This document shows, piece after piece, positions 29,639-37,702 of a stretch of 39,014 bases of DNA. The DNA is from CAIZIN01 sp964483025. Lineage in GTDB: Bacteria > Patescibacteriota > Minisyncoccia > Phycocordibacterales > CAIZIN01. A program made the translations under genes and the position numbers. How positions within the stretch are numbered: position 1 is the stretch's first letter; the number at the start of each line of letters is the position of its first letter. The stretch lies in contig CAYZZT010000003.1 of NCBI GenBank assembly GCA_964483025.1, positions 1-39,014 on the forward strand. The letters run 5' to 3'. The notes beneath the pieces are model-generated. The model was not told the origin of the DNA and did no database searches. It worked only from the letters and a program-made list of their open reading frames with translations.

Positions 29639-31318
29639 ATGATGCAAAAGATTTTTTCATATTTAAATAAAGAAATAAAAGGTCTTCACGAGGCAGCATA
29701 TTTCCTTGGAATATTTACTTTGCTTTCGCAGGTTCTTGGGCTTGTTCGTGATAAACTTTTGGCACACTATTTTGGAGCGTCTGTCATGCTTGATGTGTAT
29801 TATGCATCTTTTCGAATTCCAGATTTAATTTTTGTGACAGTTTCTTCTCTTGTCGCTGTTTCTGTCCTTATTCCATTTTTGATACGAGAAGAGAAAAAGG
29901 GCAGGGAAGAAATGCAGAAATTCATAAGTAGTATTTTTACAATTTTCTTTGTAACAATTCTTTTTGTAATTGCTTTTTTTGCTCTTTTCGCACCTTTCTT
30001 TTTGAAGCTTCTTGTACCGGGAATATTTAACGGAGAACATCAATCTATCTTAATTTTAATGACTCGAATTCTTTTGCTTTCTCCACTTCTTCTTGGAGTT
30101 TCAAATTTGCTCTCAAGTATTAATCAAGCAAGAAAAATTTTTATTGTAAGTGCTATTTCTCCACTTTTATATAATTTTGCAATTATTTTAGGAGTAATAT
30201 TTTTATATCCACTTTATGGGCTTACGGGTTTGGTCATCGGAGTAGTTTTTGGGTCACTTTTACATGTGGCAGTACAAATCCCTTCACTTGCCACTTGTGG
30301 AGTAAAGCTTTCATTTATTAAAAAAGTAGATTGGAAATATGTGAAAGAGGTTGTGAAGCTTTCAATTCCTCGCACATTTACTTTAGCTGCAAATCAGCTT
30401 TCAATGACAGCAATGTTTTGGCTCGCCTCATTTATGGCAGTGGGGTCTATCTCAATTTTAACTCTTTCATTTAATTTACAATCAGTACCTCTTGCAATTA
30501 TCGGTGTGAGCTATTCTCTTGCTGCTTTTCCTGTTTTGACTCGGCTACATTCGGAAGGGAAGCGCAATGAATTTATAAGTCATATAATTACAGCAGGAAG
30601 GCATATTATTTTTTGGTCAATTCCTATTACAGTTTTATTTGTTGTTTTGCGTGCACAAATTGTGAGAGTAATTTTTGGATCGGGAAATTTTAATTGGGAT
30701 AATACAAGACTCACAGCCGCGTCTCTTGCTCTCTTTGCACTTTCTGTTACAGCCCAATCCCTTGTACTTCTTTTTGTACGAGGTTTTTATTCTGCTGGTA
30801 TGACAAAAAAACCACTTTTGATAAATACAGTTTCTTCGGTACTCGCAGTGGTGTTTGCAATGCTGGGTTTTTATCTTTTCAACACATTTCAATTAGTAAA
30901 GGATTTCTTTGAAATACTTTTACGTGTTTCAGATATAAAAGGAACATCAGTACTTGTTCTTCCTCTTGGTTTTACTCTTGCTTCATTCATAAATGTGGTA
31001 TGGCTCTGGAGACTTTTTGAAAAAGATTTTTGGGGATTTGGAAAAATTTTAAAACAAACTTTCTTTCAAAGCTTTGGGGCATCCGTTGTGATGGGGTATG
31101 CGGTGTATTTGAGTTTAAATATTTTTAGCACTGTTTTTGATCAGACAAAGCTTTGGGGAATATTCCTCCAGGGATTCTTTGCAGGAATAATTGGAATATT
31201 TGTAGCGGTTATAATTTTGTATGCTTTGAAAAATGAAGAGGTTAAAGAAATTGGTAAAACTTTGTCAGGAAAGATTTGGAAGGCAAAGATGGTGGTGCCG
31301 GAACAAACGGAGCTTTAG
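29639..31318 (+). CDS. murJ: Lipid II flippase MurJ (MviN)
   Basis: 559 aa with about fourteen hydrophobic segments, as expected for the MOP-fold flippase. The N-terminus contains L-S-Q-V-L-G-L-V-R-D-K-L-L-A-H-Y-F-G and D-V-Y-Y-A-S-F-R-I-P-D, the MurJ signature, and later S-S-I-N-Q-A-R-K and R-G-F-Y-S-A-G-M-T-K-K-P. MurJ moves lipid-linked peptidoglycan precursors across the inner membrane, so this organism makes its own wall precursor. A second ATG at 29642 is possible. Ends before a very strong terminator. Confidence 0.94.
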   Translation: MMQKIFSYLNKEIKGLHEAAYFLGIFTLLSQVLGLVRDKLLAHYFGASVMLDVYYASFRIPDLIFVTVSSLVAVSVLIPFLIREEKKGREEMQKFISSIFTIFFVTILFVIAFFALFAPFFLKLLVPGIFNGEHQSILILMTRILLLSPLLLGVSNLLSSINQARKIFIVSAISPLLYNFAIILGVIFLYPLYGLTGLVIGVVFGSLLHVAVQIPSLATCGVKLSFIKKVDWKYVKEVVKLSIPRTFTLAANQLSMTAMFWLASFMAVGSISILTLSFNLQSVPLAIIGVSYSLAAFPVLTRLHSEGKRNEFISHIITAGRHIIFWSIPITVLFVVLRAQIVRVIFGSGNFNWDNTRLTAASLALFALSVTAQSLVLLFVRGFYSAGMTKKPLLINTVSSVLAVVFAMLGFYLFNTFQLVKDFFEILLRVSDIKGTSVLVLPLGFTLASFINVVWLWRLFEKDFWGFGKILKQTFFQSFGASVVMGYAVYLSLNIFSTVFDQTKLWGIFLQGFFAGIIGIFVAVIILYALKNEEVKEIGKTLSGKIWKAKMVVPEQTEL

Positions 31319-31354
31319 GGTTTAAAAGTTACAAGTTATCAAGTTTGTAAAGTT

Positions 31355-31388
31355 GGAGGGTTTTGCCAAAGGCAAAACCCTCCTGTTT
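31355..31388 (+). terminator. Strong terminator after murJ
   Basis: GGAGGGTTTTGCC and GGCAAAACCCTCC form a 13-bp stem with an AAA loop, then TGTTTTCC. Confidence 0.85.
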
Positions 31389-31445
31389 TCCTATTTTACT
31401 TTATAAACTTTATGAACTTTATAACTTTATGAACTCGCACTTTTG

Positions 31446-31454
31446 TGTTATAGT
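31446..31454 (+). promoter_or_regulatory. Extended -10 before lepA
   Basis: TGTTATAGT, 14 nt before the lepA ATG; -35 not convincing. Confidence 0.4.
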
Positions 31455-31468
31455 ACGGCAACAATTAA

Positions 31469-33805
31469 ATGAACAACATTCGAAACTTTAGCATTATTGC
31501 GCATATTGACCATGGGAAAAGCACCCTTGCAGATCGTATGCTTGAAATCACTCACACTGTCGAGGCACGAAAAATGCACGACAGGGTTCTTGATGATATG
31601 GAGCTAGAAAAGGAGCGTGGCATTACAATCAAAATGCGCCCCGTTCGGATGGTGTACCATCCGCGCAGACTTACGCAGACTATGGCGCAGACTACGCAGA
31701 CTGAAATACAGGATGCGCAGACTACGCAGACTGGAATTCAAGAAGAAAAAGATGATGAATTTTTGTATAAAGATTTATCATATATGATTAGAGGTGCGGT
31801 TTTTGCAGTGAAGAAAGAGCTTGGGTTAGGACATAAGGAAAGTGTTTATCATAAAGCTCTTGAGTTGGAATTTAAAAAAGTCGGTATTAATTTTGAAAGT
31901 GAGAAAATTGTATGTGTTGAATATGATGGTGAAAAAGTTGGCGCATATATTCCAGATTTTGTAATTGAGGGTAAAATATTAATTGAACTCAAAGCTTTGC
32001 CTGAAATAGGAAGACCGCAAGAAGAACAAGTATGGAGTTATCTAAAGGGTTCAACTTATAAATTGGCAATGTTGGTAAACTTTGGCAGTACGGATGTAAC
32101 TTTCAAACGACTTGTATTTGATTCTGCACGAGAAAAGTCTGCGTCTAGTCAATCTGAATCTGCATTTCAGTCTGCGTCGTCTGCGTCCAGTCTGCGTAAG
32201 TCTGCGCAGATTGAGGGTGAGTACATCCTCAATCTGATTGATACCCCGGGGCATATTGATTTCTACTACGAAGTATCGCGTGCCCTAAAGGCCGTGGAAG
32301 GCTCTATTTTGCTCGTGGATGCCACTCAGGGGGTGCAGGCGCAAACACTCACCACCCTTTCTATGGCTCGTGAATCTGGGCTTGTAATCATCCCAGTTCT
32401 TACAAAAATAGACTCTTCACTTTCTCGGGTAGACGAAATTAAGCATGAAATGATCAAACTTCTTGATTGTGAGGAAGAAGACATTATTTGTGTTTCTGGA
32501 AGAACGGGCGAAGGGGTTGATCTACTTTTGCAAGAGGTTATTCGCAGAGTTCCACCGCCAAAAACAAAGGATGTTGGGCCTAAAGATGTGCGTGCTTTGA
32601 TTTTCGATTTCCAATATTCCACTCACACAGGTGTGATTGTTTTTGTGCGAATGTTTGATGGAAAAATAAAAAAAGGTGATCAGCTTTTATTTAAAATTGC
32701 GAATGAAAAATTTACTGCACTTGAAGTAGGGACATTTAATCCACAAGAAACACCAAAAGATGAATTAGTGGCGGGGGAGATTGGCTACATTGTAACTGGA
32801 ATAAAAAGACCCGGTATTGCATCTGTTGGTGATACCATAACATCCACTTCGCATCCACTTTCCGCACTTCATGGATATATGACACCAAAGCCGGTTGTGT
32901 GGGCTTCTGTATATCCAGAAAGCCAGAACGATTTTAATGGGCTTCGCCAAGCTCTTGAACGTTTGAGACTTTCTGATTCTTCATATGCCTTCGAAGAAGA
33001 ATCTTCTGGTACACTTGGACGTGGTTTTCGTTGTGGTTTTCTTGGTATGCTTCATTTGGAAATTATTACAGAAAGATTGCGAAGAGAATTTAATTTAAAT
33101 TTAATTGTAACAACTCCAAGTATTACTTATATTGTTACAAACAGACAAGGTAAAAAAGAAACAATTTATTCTCCTTCAAAATTTCCTGAATATGGTGAAG
33201 TGACAGATGTGGAAGAGCCGTGGGTGCATATGACCATAATCACTCCACCTACATATATTTCCGCTATTATGCAATCTCTTTTTGAACACGAAGCGGAAAT
33301 TGGAGATTCAGAAAACTTTGGAGATGATAGAACTTCAATATCTCTTATGATGCCTTTGCGTGAGCTTATGCGAAACTTTTTTGATGAATTAAAAAGTGTG
33401 ACTTCTGGCTACGCTTCGCTTTCATATGAAATTGGAGAATTTAGAAAAGCGGATGTTTGCAGAATGGATATTTTAATAAACGGAGAACCAATGGTGGCTT
33501 TTACAAAAATAGTTTCAAAAAGAAGAGTGGAAGAAGATGCTAAAAAAGCTGCAGAGAAATTACAAAAGGTGATGCCCCAGCAAATGATTATTGTGAAAAT
33601 TCAGGTGAAAGCTTTGGGTAGAATTATTGCATCAGAAACTCTTTCAGCTTTGCGAAAAGATGTGACTCAACATATGTATGGAGGAGATATTACTCGAAAG
33701 ATGAAGCTTCGTGAAAAACAAAAGAAAGGAAAGAAAAAAATGCAGGCAATGGGAAGTGTGAATATTACGCATGAGGTTTTTCTCAAAATGATGAAATCGG
33801 ACTAG
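31469..33805 (+). CDS. lepA: Elongation factor 4 (LepA) with an in-frame 183-residue insertion
   Basis: 778 aa; without the insert ~595, the normal length. GTPase motifs: A-H-I-D-H-G-K-S-T (11-19), R-G-I-T-I-K (50-55), D-T-P-G-H (258-262), and a T-K-I-D motif later. The C-terminal part carries the LepA-specific G-F-R-C-G-F-L-G, L-I-N-G-E and final K-R-K-like segments. LepA binds the ribosome and acts in translation or subunit assembly. Residues ~66-248 interrupt the loop between the second and third strands of the G domain, where family members have only a few residues. The insert holds a PD-(D/E)XK domain of the GxxExxY type and is bordered by inverted GCAGACT repeats. The reading frame stays open across it. 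Confidence 0.95.
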   Translation: MNNIRNFSIIAHIDHGKSTLADRMLEITHTVEARKMHDRVLDDMELEKERGITIKMRPVRMVYHPRRLTQTMAQTTQTEIQDAQTTQTGIQEEKDDEFLYKDLSYMIRGAVFAVKKELGLGHKESVYHKALELEFKKVGINFESEKIVCVEYDGEKVGAYIPDFVIEGKILIELKALPEIGRPQEEQVWSYLKGSTYKLAMLVNFGSTDVTFKRLVFDSAREKSASSQSESAFQSASSASSLRKSAQIEGEYILNLIDTPGHIDFYYEVSRALKAVEGSILLVDATQGVQAQTLTTLSMARESGLVIIPVLTKIDSSLSRVDEIKHEMIKLLDCEEEDIICVSGRTGEGVDLLLQEVIRRVPPPKTKDVGPKDVRALIFDFQYSTHTGVIVFVRMFDGKIKKGDQLLFKIANEKFTALEVGTFNPQETPKDELVAGEIGYIVTGIKRPGIASVGDTITSTSHPLSALHGYMTPKPVVWASVYPESQNDFNGLRQALERLRLSDSSYAFEEESSGTLGRGFRCGFLGMLHLEIITERLRREFNLNLIVTTPSITYIVTNRQGKKETIYSPSKFPEYGEVTDVEEPWVHMTIITPPTYISAIMQSLFEHEAEIGDSENFGDDRTSISLMMPLRELMRNFFDELKSVTSGYASLSYEIGEFRKADVCRMDILINGEPMVAFTKIVSKRRVEEDAKKAAEKLQKVMPQQMIIVKIQVKALGRIIASETLSALRKDVTQHMYGGDITRKMKLREKQKKGKKKMQAMGSVNITHEVFLKMMKSD
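31663..31712 (+). repeat. Left terminal inverted repeat of the lepA insert
   Basis: Starts GCGCAGACTTACGCAGACT; 19 bp match the right end exactly, then, after a small indel, about 24 bp more (ACGCAGACTGAAAT and neighbours) match. Confidence 0.85.
32158..32207 (-). repeat. Right terminal inverted repeat of the lepA insert
   Basis: Reverse complement begins GCGCAGACTTACGCAGACT, as at the left end. Additional GTCTGCG units extend inward to about 32137. Confidence 0.85.
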
Positions 33806-33839
33806 CTTTTAGGCTCTAGGCTCTAGCTATGTTTTAGTT

Positions 33840-33890
33840 TGTCATTCCGGCACCTGTATCCACGAGCATGAACTCCGGCGGAATCCAGTC
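33840..33890. repeat. Interspersed GGATTCC palindrome, copy 10 with enlarged centre
   Basis: TGTCATTCCGGC...GGCGGAATCCAG arms are separated by ~27 nt instead of ~4; preceded by two AGGCTCTAG units (33811-33826). Confidence 0.7.
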
Positions 33891-34022
33891 TGAAAATTCA
33901 ATTTGATACAAGACCTAAACTTCAGTAATGTTCAAATTCAAAACCCTCCTGAATTTTGGCTTTGCCAAAATTCAGGAGGGTTTCTGTATTCACTTTATAA
34001 CTTTACATTTTCTAATTTTTTA

Positions 34023-34083
34023 CCCCCTAAAACTTTTGAGTACAAAAGTTCGGGCGAACAATTGAGTACAATTGTTTTAGCCT
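34023..34083 (+). repeat. 61-bp inverted repeat flanking the FtsB-like gene, left
   Basis: CCCCCTAAAAC at the outer end, then two inner palindromes ACTTTTGAGTACAAAAGT and ACAATTGAGTACAATTGT joined by CGGGCG, ending TTTTAGCCT. Nearly exact reverse complement of 34615-34675. Confidence 0.85.
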
Positions 34084-34225
34084 ACCTCCACAAAATTGGG
34101 AAATATAGAAGTACCATACTTAAAATAATAAGTATTCCCACTACTGTAAAAACTCGCTTTATTAATTTTTGGTTTTGTTTTTTGAATATCATAATGCATC
34201 CACTATACCATAAAATAGAGTTGTG

Positions 34226-34231
34226 TATAAT
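34226..34231 (+). promoter_or_regulatory. -10 element before the FtsB-like gene
   Basis: TATAAT 7 nt before the ATG at 34239; transcript would be leaderless. Confidence 0.5.
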
Positions 34232-34238
34232 AGAGTAT

Positions 34239-34616
34239 ATGGAATTTACTGACAAGCAAAAAATTCGTCGATTTTGTTATTCAAAATTTACTATTGGAAT
34301 TTTGATATTGATTCTAATTATGATGATTCCGGGTGTTTACGGTATTTATACAAAAGTTACTGAAAGTTCCAAGGACAGGAAAGCAGCAGAGAGGGAGCTT
34401 GTGGATTTGCAGACTCGCGAAAAAATGCTTTTAGAAAAACTTGAAATAGGAAATTCAGAAAGGGGGCAAGAAGAACAAATTCGTGAGAAGTTTAATGTTG
34501 CAAAAGAAGGGGAATCGGTTATTATTTTAGTCGAAAAGCCTGTTCCAGCCTCGACTACTGTGAATGAGGCAAATGTATTTAAGGCGATGTGGGATAAGAT
34601 AAAGGGGGCGTTTTAG
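34239..34616 (+). CDS. FtsB/DivIC-like septum formation initiator
   Basis: 125 aa from the ATG at 34239; the frame is open for 112 codons upstream but that part is repeat DNA and promoter. Layout fits the family: short basic cytoplasmic N-terminus, one membrane segment (about residues 17-37), then a coiled coil (A-A-E-R-E-L-V-D-L-Q-T-R-E-K-M-L-L-E-K-L) and a R-E-K-F-N-V-A-K-E-G-E-S motif typical of FtsB/DivIC. Such proteins bridge early and late divisome proteins. The gene is enclosed by a 61-bp inverted repeat, the right arm of which overlaps its stop codon. Confidence 0.85.
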   Translation: MEFTDKQKIRRFCYSKFTIGILILILIMMIPGVYGIYTKVTESSKDRKAAERELVDLQTREKMLLEKLEIGNSERGQEEQIREKFNVAKEGESVIILVEKPVPASTTVNEANVFKAMWDKIKGAF

Positions 34617-34675
34617 GCTAAAACAATTGAGTACAATTGTGCGCCCGAACTTTTGTACTCAAAAGTTTTAGGGGG
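34615..34675 (-). repeat. 61-bp inverted repeat flanking the FtsB-like gene, right
   Basis: Mirror of 34023-34083 with only a few changes (GCGCCCG versus TTCGCCCG side and loop bases). Begins within the TAG stop codon. Confidence 0.85.
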
Positions 34676-34751
34676 ATGAATTAAGAATTAGGAATTATGA
34701 ATTAAGAAAAAAATTTTGAATTTTTAATTTTAATTTTTAAATTTGAAACTT

Positions 34752-34825
34752 GCGGACATAATTTAGTGGTAGAATAGTTGCTTCCCAAGCAACATGCCCG
34801 AGTTCGATTCTCGGTGTCCGCACCA
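34752..34825 (+). tRNA. tRNA-Gly (anticodon CCC)
   Basis: Acceptor GCGGACA/TGTCCGC, D-arm TTTAGTGGTAGAA, anticodon stem GTTGC/GCAAC with loop TTCCCAA, T-arm CCGAG-TTCGATT-CTCGG, discriminator A, CCA encoded at 34823-34825. The last A of CCA is also the first base of the next gene's ATG. Confidence 0.96.
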
Positions 34826-35370
34826 TGAATACAAAAGTGGTTATTTCAGGAAGTTTTAGAAAACATTTAAGTGAGATCGGGAAAGCCTCGTCAAAATTCA
34901 AAGATGCTGGGGTAAAAGTATTAGCTCCACTCACTCAAGATACAATAAACAGCAATGCTGATTTTGTGATTCTGGAAACTGATGATCCTCAAAAAACCGC
35001 GGATGTTTTAGAGAAGGATTTTATGTCTAAGATCGCGAAGTCGAGTTTTTTGTATATTGCGAATATAGAGGGGTATATAGGAAAGAGTACGGGAGCCGAG
35101 ATGTGTTTTGCAATACTTAATAATATCCCTATTGTTGTTGCAGAAAAAATTAATAAATTTTCTAGTGATATACCAGTTTTTATAGAAAATATTTTGAAGG
35201 ATTCTGCTTTTATATGTCTTCCTATTCATAAGATTGAAGCTTCTTCAATTACTGAATTAAAGTTTTCAAAGTTTGTTTCAAATGATTTATCTATTGAACA
35301 GAAGGAAGAATTGGGTTTATTTATTGATGGTTTACTTGAAGAGTTAAAAGGTGTAAAATTTAATACATGA
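34825..35370 (+). CDS. Nucleoside 2-deoxyribosyltransferase-like protein
   Basis: 181 aa. Starts K-V-V-I-S-G-S-F-R-K-H, the first strand and phosphate or sugar-binding loop of this Rossmann-like family, has a middle D-F-V-I-L-E-T-D, then S-S-F-L-Y-I-A-N-I-E-G-Y-I-G-K-S-T-G-A-E-M with the conserved Gly and catalytic-type Glu, and ends with a helical part. The family exchanges bases on deoxynucleosides or hydrolyses nucleotides. No other in-frame start would keep the first strand, so the ATG fused to the tRNA must be the start. It overlaps the MazG-like gene by ATGA, forming a nucleotide-housekeeping pair. Confidence 0.75.
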   Translation: MNTKVVISGSFRKHLSEIGKASSKFKDAGVKVLAPLTQDTINSNADFVILETDDPQKTADVLEKDFMSKIAKSSFLYIANIEGYIGKSTGAEMCFAILNNIPIVVAEKINKFSSDIPVFIENILKDSAFICLPIHKIEASSITELKFSKFVSNDLSIEQKEELGLFIDGLLEELKGVKFNT

Positions 35371-35690
35371 GTAATCTAAACCTTAAACAAAATCCTACAC
35401 TTTCTGATTTTCAATCTTATGTTCTAGACATGGTAAAAGAACGTGGTTTTGATAAAGAAACTGTACCAGAAGTATTTATGCTTTTTCTTGAGGAGTGTGG
35501 TGAAATGGCAAAAGCGGTAAGAAAGTCTCAAAATATAAAGGTTGATAAAAATTCAGAGCAATTCAAACTTGAGGGAGAGGTTGCAGATGTTTTTATTTAT
35601 CTTTTGGATATCTGTAATATGTTGGGGGTAGACTTAGAAAAAGCATTTAGGGATAAGGAGGAAATCAACAAGAAAAGATCTTGGAAATAA
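35367..35690 (+). CDS. MazG-like nucleotide pyrophosphohydrolase
   Basis: 107 aa. The all-alpha NTP pyrophosphohydrolase signature is visible: L-F-L-E-E-C-G-E-M-A-K-A (first E-x2-E pair), later G-E-V-A-D-V-F-I-Y-L-L-D (E-x2-D) with K-R-S-W-K at the end. The family hydrolyses (d)NTPs to monophosphates and cleans the nucleotide pool. Translationally coupled to the preceding deoxyribosyltransferase-like gene. Confidence 0.9.
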   Translation: MSNLNLKQNPTLSDFQSYVLDMVKERGFDKETVPEVFMLFLEECGEMAKAVRKSQNIKVDKNSEQFKLEGEVADVFIYLLDICNMLGVDLEKAFRDKEEINKKRSWK

Positions 35691-35745
35691 TCAAGCTAGG
35701 AATTTCATATTAGCAAAGTATTTTATTAAGTTAGTATTGAATGTT

Positions 35746-36339
35746 ATGAAAAACACAGAAATGGGCTTTATTGGAATTGTTATTGTTGTTCTTATTGCAC
35801 TTGGGTTATTGGGCGGTGGAATATATTATTACTCAAACACGAAATCAGAAATTACTGAAGTTTCTAAAATACCAGATAAAAATAGTGTTGAAGCGACTTC
35901 TTCAAGTGTGTCAGAGGTTGGTGAGAAGTTTAATACGGCATCAACCACTATAGTCACGGCACATATTGATTCAATTGTAGGAAATAATATTACGTTAGAT
36001 TATATTGAAATACTTGGTGGTGAAGAAGCAAAAAAGGCTAAGGTTGCGGATGGGTTGTGTACTCAAATTGAAGTCGATGAAAATAACGGGTGTTTTCCTA
36101 ATGGGGAAGTGTATTACAGGAATCAAAATCCTAAACTTAGAACCTTTACTTGGCTTCTTAATATTCAAATTGTTACTGCAAGTAACTTTAAAGAATCTCC
36201 TGATGGTATTACAAATATTTCAATGCAAGAATTTGAGGATATGTATATGGCGCCAGGTCCGAACAATAACATACCTTACATGGTTACTTTAAACAGTAAG
36301 AATGAAGTAATTAAAATAGAAGAAATATTTAGGCCTTAA
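35746..36339 (+). CDS. Anchored extracytoplasmic orphan protein
   Basis: 197 aa from the ATG at 35746; a TTG at 35737 is possible but overlaps the TAGTAT -10-like box at 35732. One membrane segment (about residues 8-28), a Ser/Thr-rich linker to ~70, then a small domain with L-D-Y-I-E, D-G-L-C, C-F-P-N-G and Y-Y-R-N-Q-N-P-K-L-R. The two Cys could form a disulfide outside the membrane. I do not recognise a named family. Confidence 0.65.
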   Translation: MKNTEMGFIGIVIVVLIALGLLGGGIYYYSNTKSEITEVSKIPDKNSVEATSSSVSEVGEKFNTASTTIVTAHIDSIVGNNITLDYIEILGGEEAKKAKVADGLCTQIEVDENNGCFPNGEVYYRNQNPKLRTFTWLLNIQIVTASNFKESPDGITNISMQEFEDMYMAPGPNNNIPYMVTLNSKNEVIKIEEIFRP

Positions 36340-36388
36340 TGTAGGACTATATTAAAGAGAATCAAAACTGGAGAAAAGGTCTATTTTT

Positions 36389-36397
36389 TGCTAGTAT
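36389..36397 (+). promoter_or_regulatory. Extended -10 before the GH18-like gene
   Basis: TGCTAGTAT ends 6 nt before the ATG at 36404. Confidence 0.45.
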
Positions 36398-36403
36398 GGG
36401 TAT

Positions 36404-37504
36404 ATGTCTAGAAAACTCTTTTTTATAACAATATTAACTTTTTTGCTCAACATTCCAGCAACTACTTTTGCTGCTGTCCCAGCAAATTTTATTATTTCTG
36501 CATGGATTCCATATTGGGCCAAAACAGCGGGTACAAAAAGTGCCGTGGATCATTTGAAGTATTTTAATGAGCTTCACCCGTTTGCTTATGAAGTGCAACC
36601 TGATGGAACAATTATCGATAAGATGAAACTAGATCAGACTCCATACAAAGAGCTTGTTCAAAAAGCTAAGGATAATAATGTAAAGATAATTCCAACATTT
36701 CTTTGGACAGGCCCTACGGCAATGAAGAATACTTTTTCTGATACCGCAAAAACTCAAACACATATAAATAAAATTATAGAATTAGCACAAAGTATTAATG
36801 CTTCTGGAGTGGATATTGATTACGAGGGTAAGCGAATGGAAGATAAAGCTATCTATGCCAGCTTTTTTGAAAAACTTTCAAAGGCACTTCATGCAAAAAA
36901 CTTAACACTTTCTTGTACAATACAAGCTGTTTCTACGGCCACGCCTCCAGCTAGATTAATAACACTTAAAGCAACAGCACCTTGGTCTGATGATTTGGCA
37001 AAAATGAATAAATATTGTGACACTATTCGAATAATGGCTTATGATCAAATGCCACAGACGACAACAGGAACTTGGACAGAAGCAAAAGATAAAAAACCCT
37101 ATGCTCCAAATGCAGATATTTCTTGGATTAGAAAAGTGCTTGATTATAATTTAAAGTTTATTGATAAAAATAAATTAATTCTTGGAATTCCAACATATGG
37201 TTGGGATACTCAATATACAAAATTAAAAACAGGAGGATATTCCTATGAAATTATGAGAAGTGTGGCTTTGGCAGATTATTTACAAATTGCGAAAGATAAT
37301 AATGTAAAGCCAACAAGAGATGCTTCTGGGGCACTTAGTTTTACTTATGTAAAGAATGGAAAAAACAGAGTTGTGTATCTTGCAGATGCAACTTCGGTGC
37401 AGTATGCTTATGAGGAAGCAAAAAGAAGAGGTTTGAGGGGAGTGACTTTGTTTAAGGTGGATGGAGGAGAGGATCCTTTAATTTACAGCATACTGGGAAG
37501 ATGA
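36404..37504 (+). CDS. Secreted glycoside hydrolase family 18-like protein
   Basis: 366 aa. Signal peptide of ~23 residues (hydrophobic core then T-T-F-A-A). The TIM-barrel shows A-W-I-P-Y-W near the start, the catalytic D-x-x-D-x-D-x-E region as S-G-V-D-I-D-Y-E (134-141) with Glu141 as proton donor, M-A-Y-D-Q near 240, and G-I-P-T-Y-G-W near 290, ending G-V-T-L-F-K-V-D-G-G. This resembles YaaH/chitinase-type GH18 enzymes, which cleave N-acetylglucosamine-containing polymers such as peptidoglycan or chitin. It acts outside the membrane, perhaps in wall remodelling or on host polymers. Confidence 0.87.
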   Translation: MSRKLFFITILTFLLNIPATTFAAVPANFIISAWIPYWAKTAGTKSAVDHLKYFNELHPFAYEVQPDGTIIDKMKLDQTPYKELVQKAKDNNVKIIPTFLWTGPTAMKNTFSDTAKTQTHINKIIELAQSINASGVDIDYEGKRMEDKAIYASFFEKLSKALHAKNLTLSCTIQAVSTATPPARLITLKATAPWSDDLAKMNKYCDTIRIMAYDQMPQTTTGTWTEAKDKKPYAPNADISWIRKVLDYNLKFIDKNKLILGIPTYGWDTQYTKLKTGGYSYEIMRSVALADYLQIAKDNNVKPTRDASGALSFTYVKNGKNRVVYLADATSVQYAYEEAKRRGLRGVTLFKVDGGEDPLIYSILGR

Positions 37505-37540
37505 TTTTAGATTAAGTCAAGTTTTGTATTTGTGCAGGGG

Positions 37541-37549
37541 TGGTATAAT
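37541..37549 (+). promoter_or_regulatory. Extended -10 in the glutaredoxin upstream region
   Basis: TGGTATAAT; a transcript would carry a ~145-nt leader containing two GGATTCC-type palindromes before the glutaredoxin gene. Confidence 0.5.
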
Positions 37550-37598
37550 AAACTCTCAATTAAAAATAACTAGGCATAAAATTTCAAAACTCTTTTTG

Positions 37599-37629
37599 TG
37601 TCATCCTCGCGAATGCGGGGATCCAAGTC
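37599..37629. repeat. Interspersed palindrome, copy 11 (reverse)
   Basis: TGTCATCCTCGC and GCGGGGATCCAAG arms around GAAT. Confidence 0.65.
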
Positions 37630-37642
37630 CTGAATTCTGCAG

Positions 37643-37672
37643 CCTGGATTCCCGCCTCCGCGGGAATGACAA
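37643..37672. repeat. Interspersed GGATTCC palindrome, copy 12
   Basis: GGATTCCCGC and GCGGGAATG arms around CTCC; opposite orientation to copy 11, 13 bp away. Confidence 0.8.
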
Positions 37673-37702
37673 TTCCAGTGTTTTGTGATTTAAACAAAAA
37701 TA

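Larger units (their letters stand above)
31663..32207 (+). mobile_element. Inserted element with inverted GCAGACT repeats and a GxxExxY nuclease-like domain
   Basis: About 545 bp within lepA. The central ~120 residues (LepA numbering ~97-216) contain G-H-K-E-S-V-Y (121-127), the GxxExxY motif, and a PD-(D/E)XK core as I-P-D-F-V (161-165) and I-E-L-K-A (172-176). All key nuclease residues are present. It has no start of its own in the usual sense, being translated as part of LepA. The borders are low-complexity Thr/Gln- and Ser-rich peptides encoded by the repeats. No intein splice residues (N-terminal Cys/Ser block, C-terminal His-Asn) are seen. A catalytic role in its own mobility is inference. 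Confidence 0.8.

Noticed and set aside
31663..32207. Intein in LepA
   Set aside because: No N-terminal Cys/Ser splice block or C-terminal His-Asn at the borders, and the nuclease is of the GxxExxY type, not LAGLIDADG or HNH.
33903..34238. N-terminal extension of the FtsB-like protein
   Set aside because: This part is repeat DNA, an inverted repeat and a TATAAT box; the protein-like sequence and membrane topology begin at the ATG at 34239.
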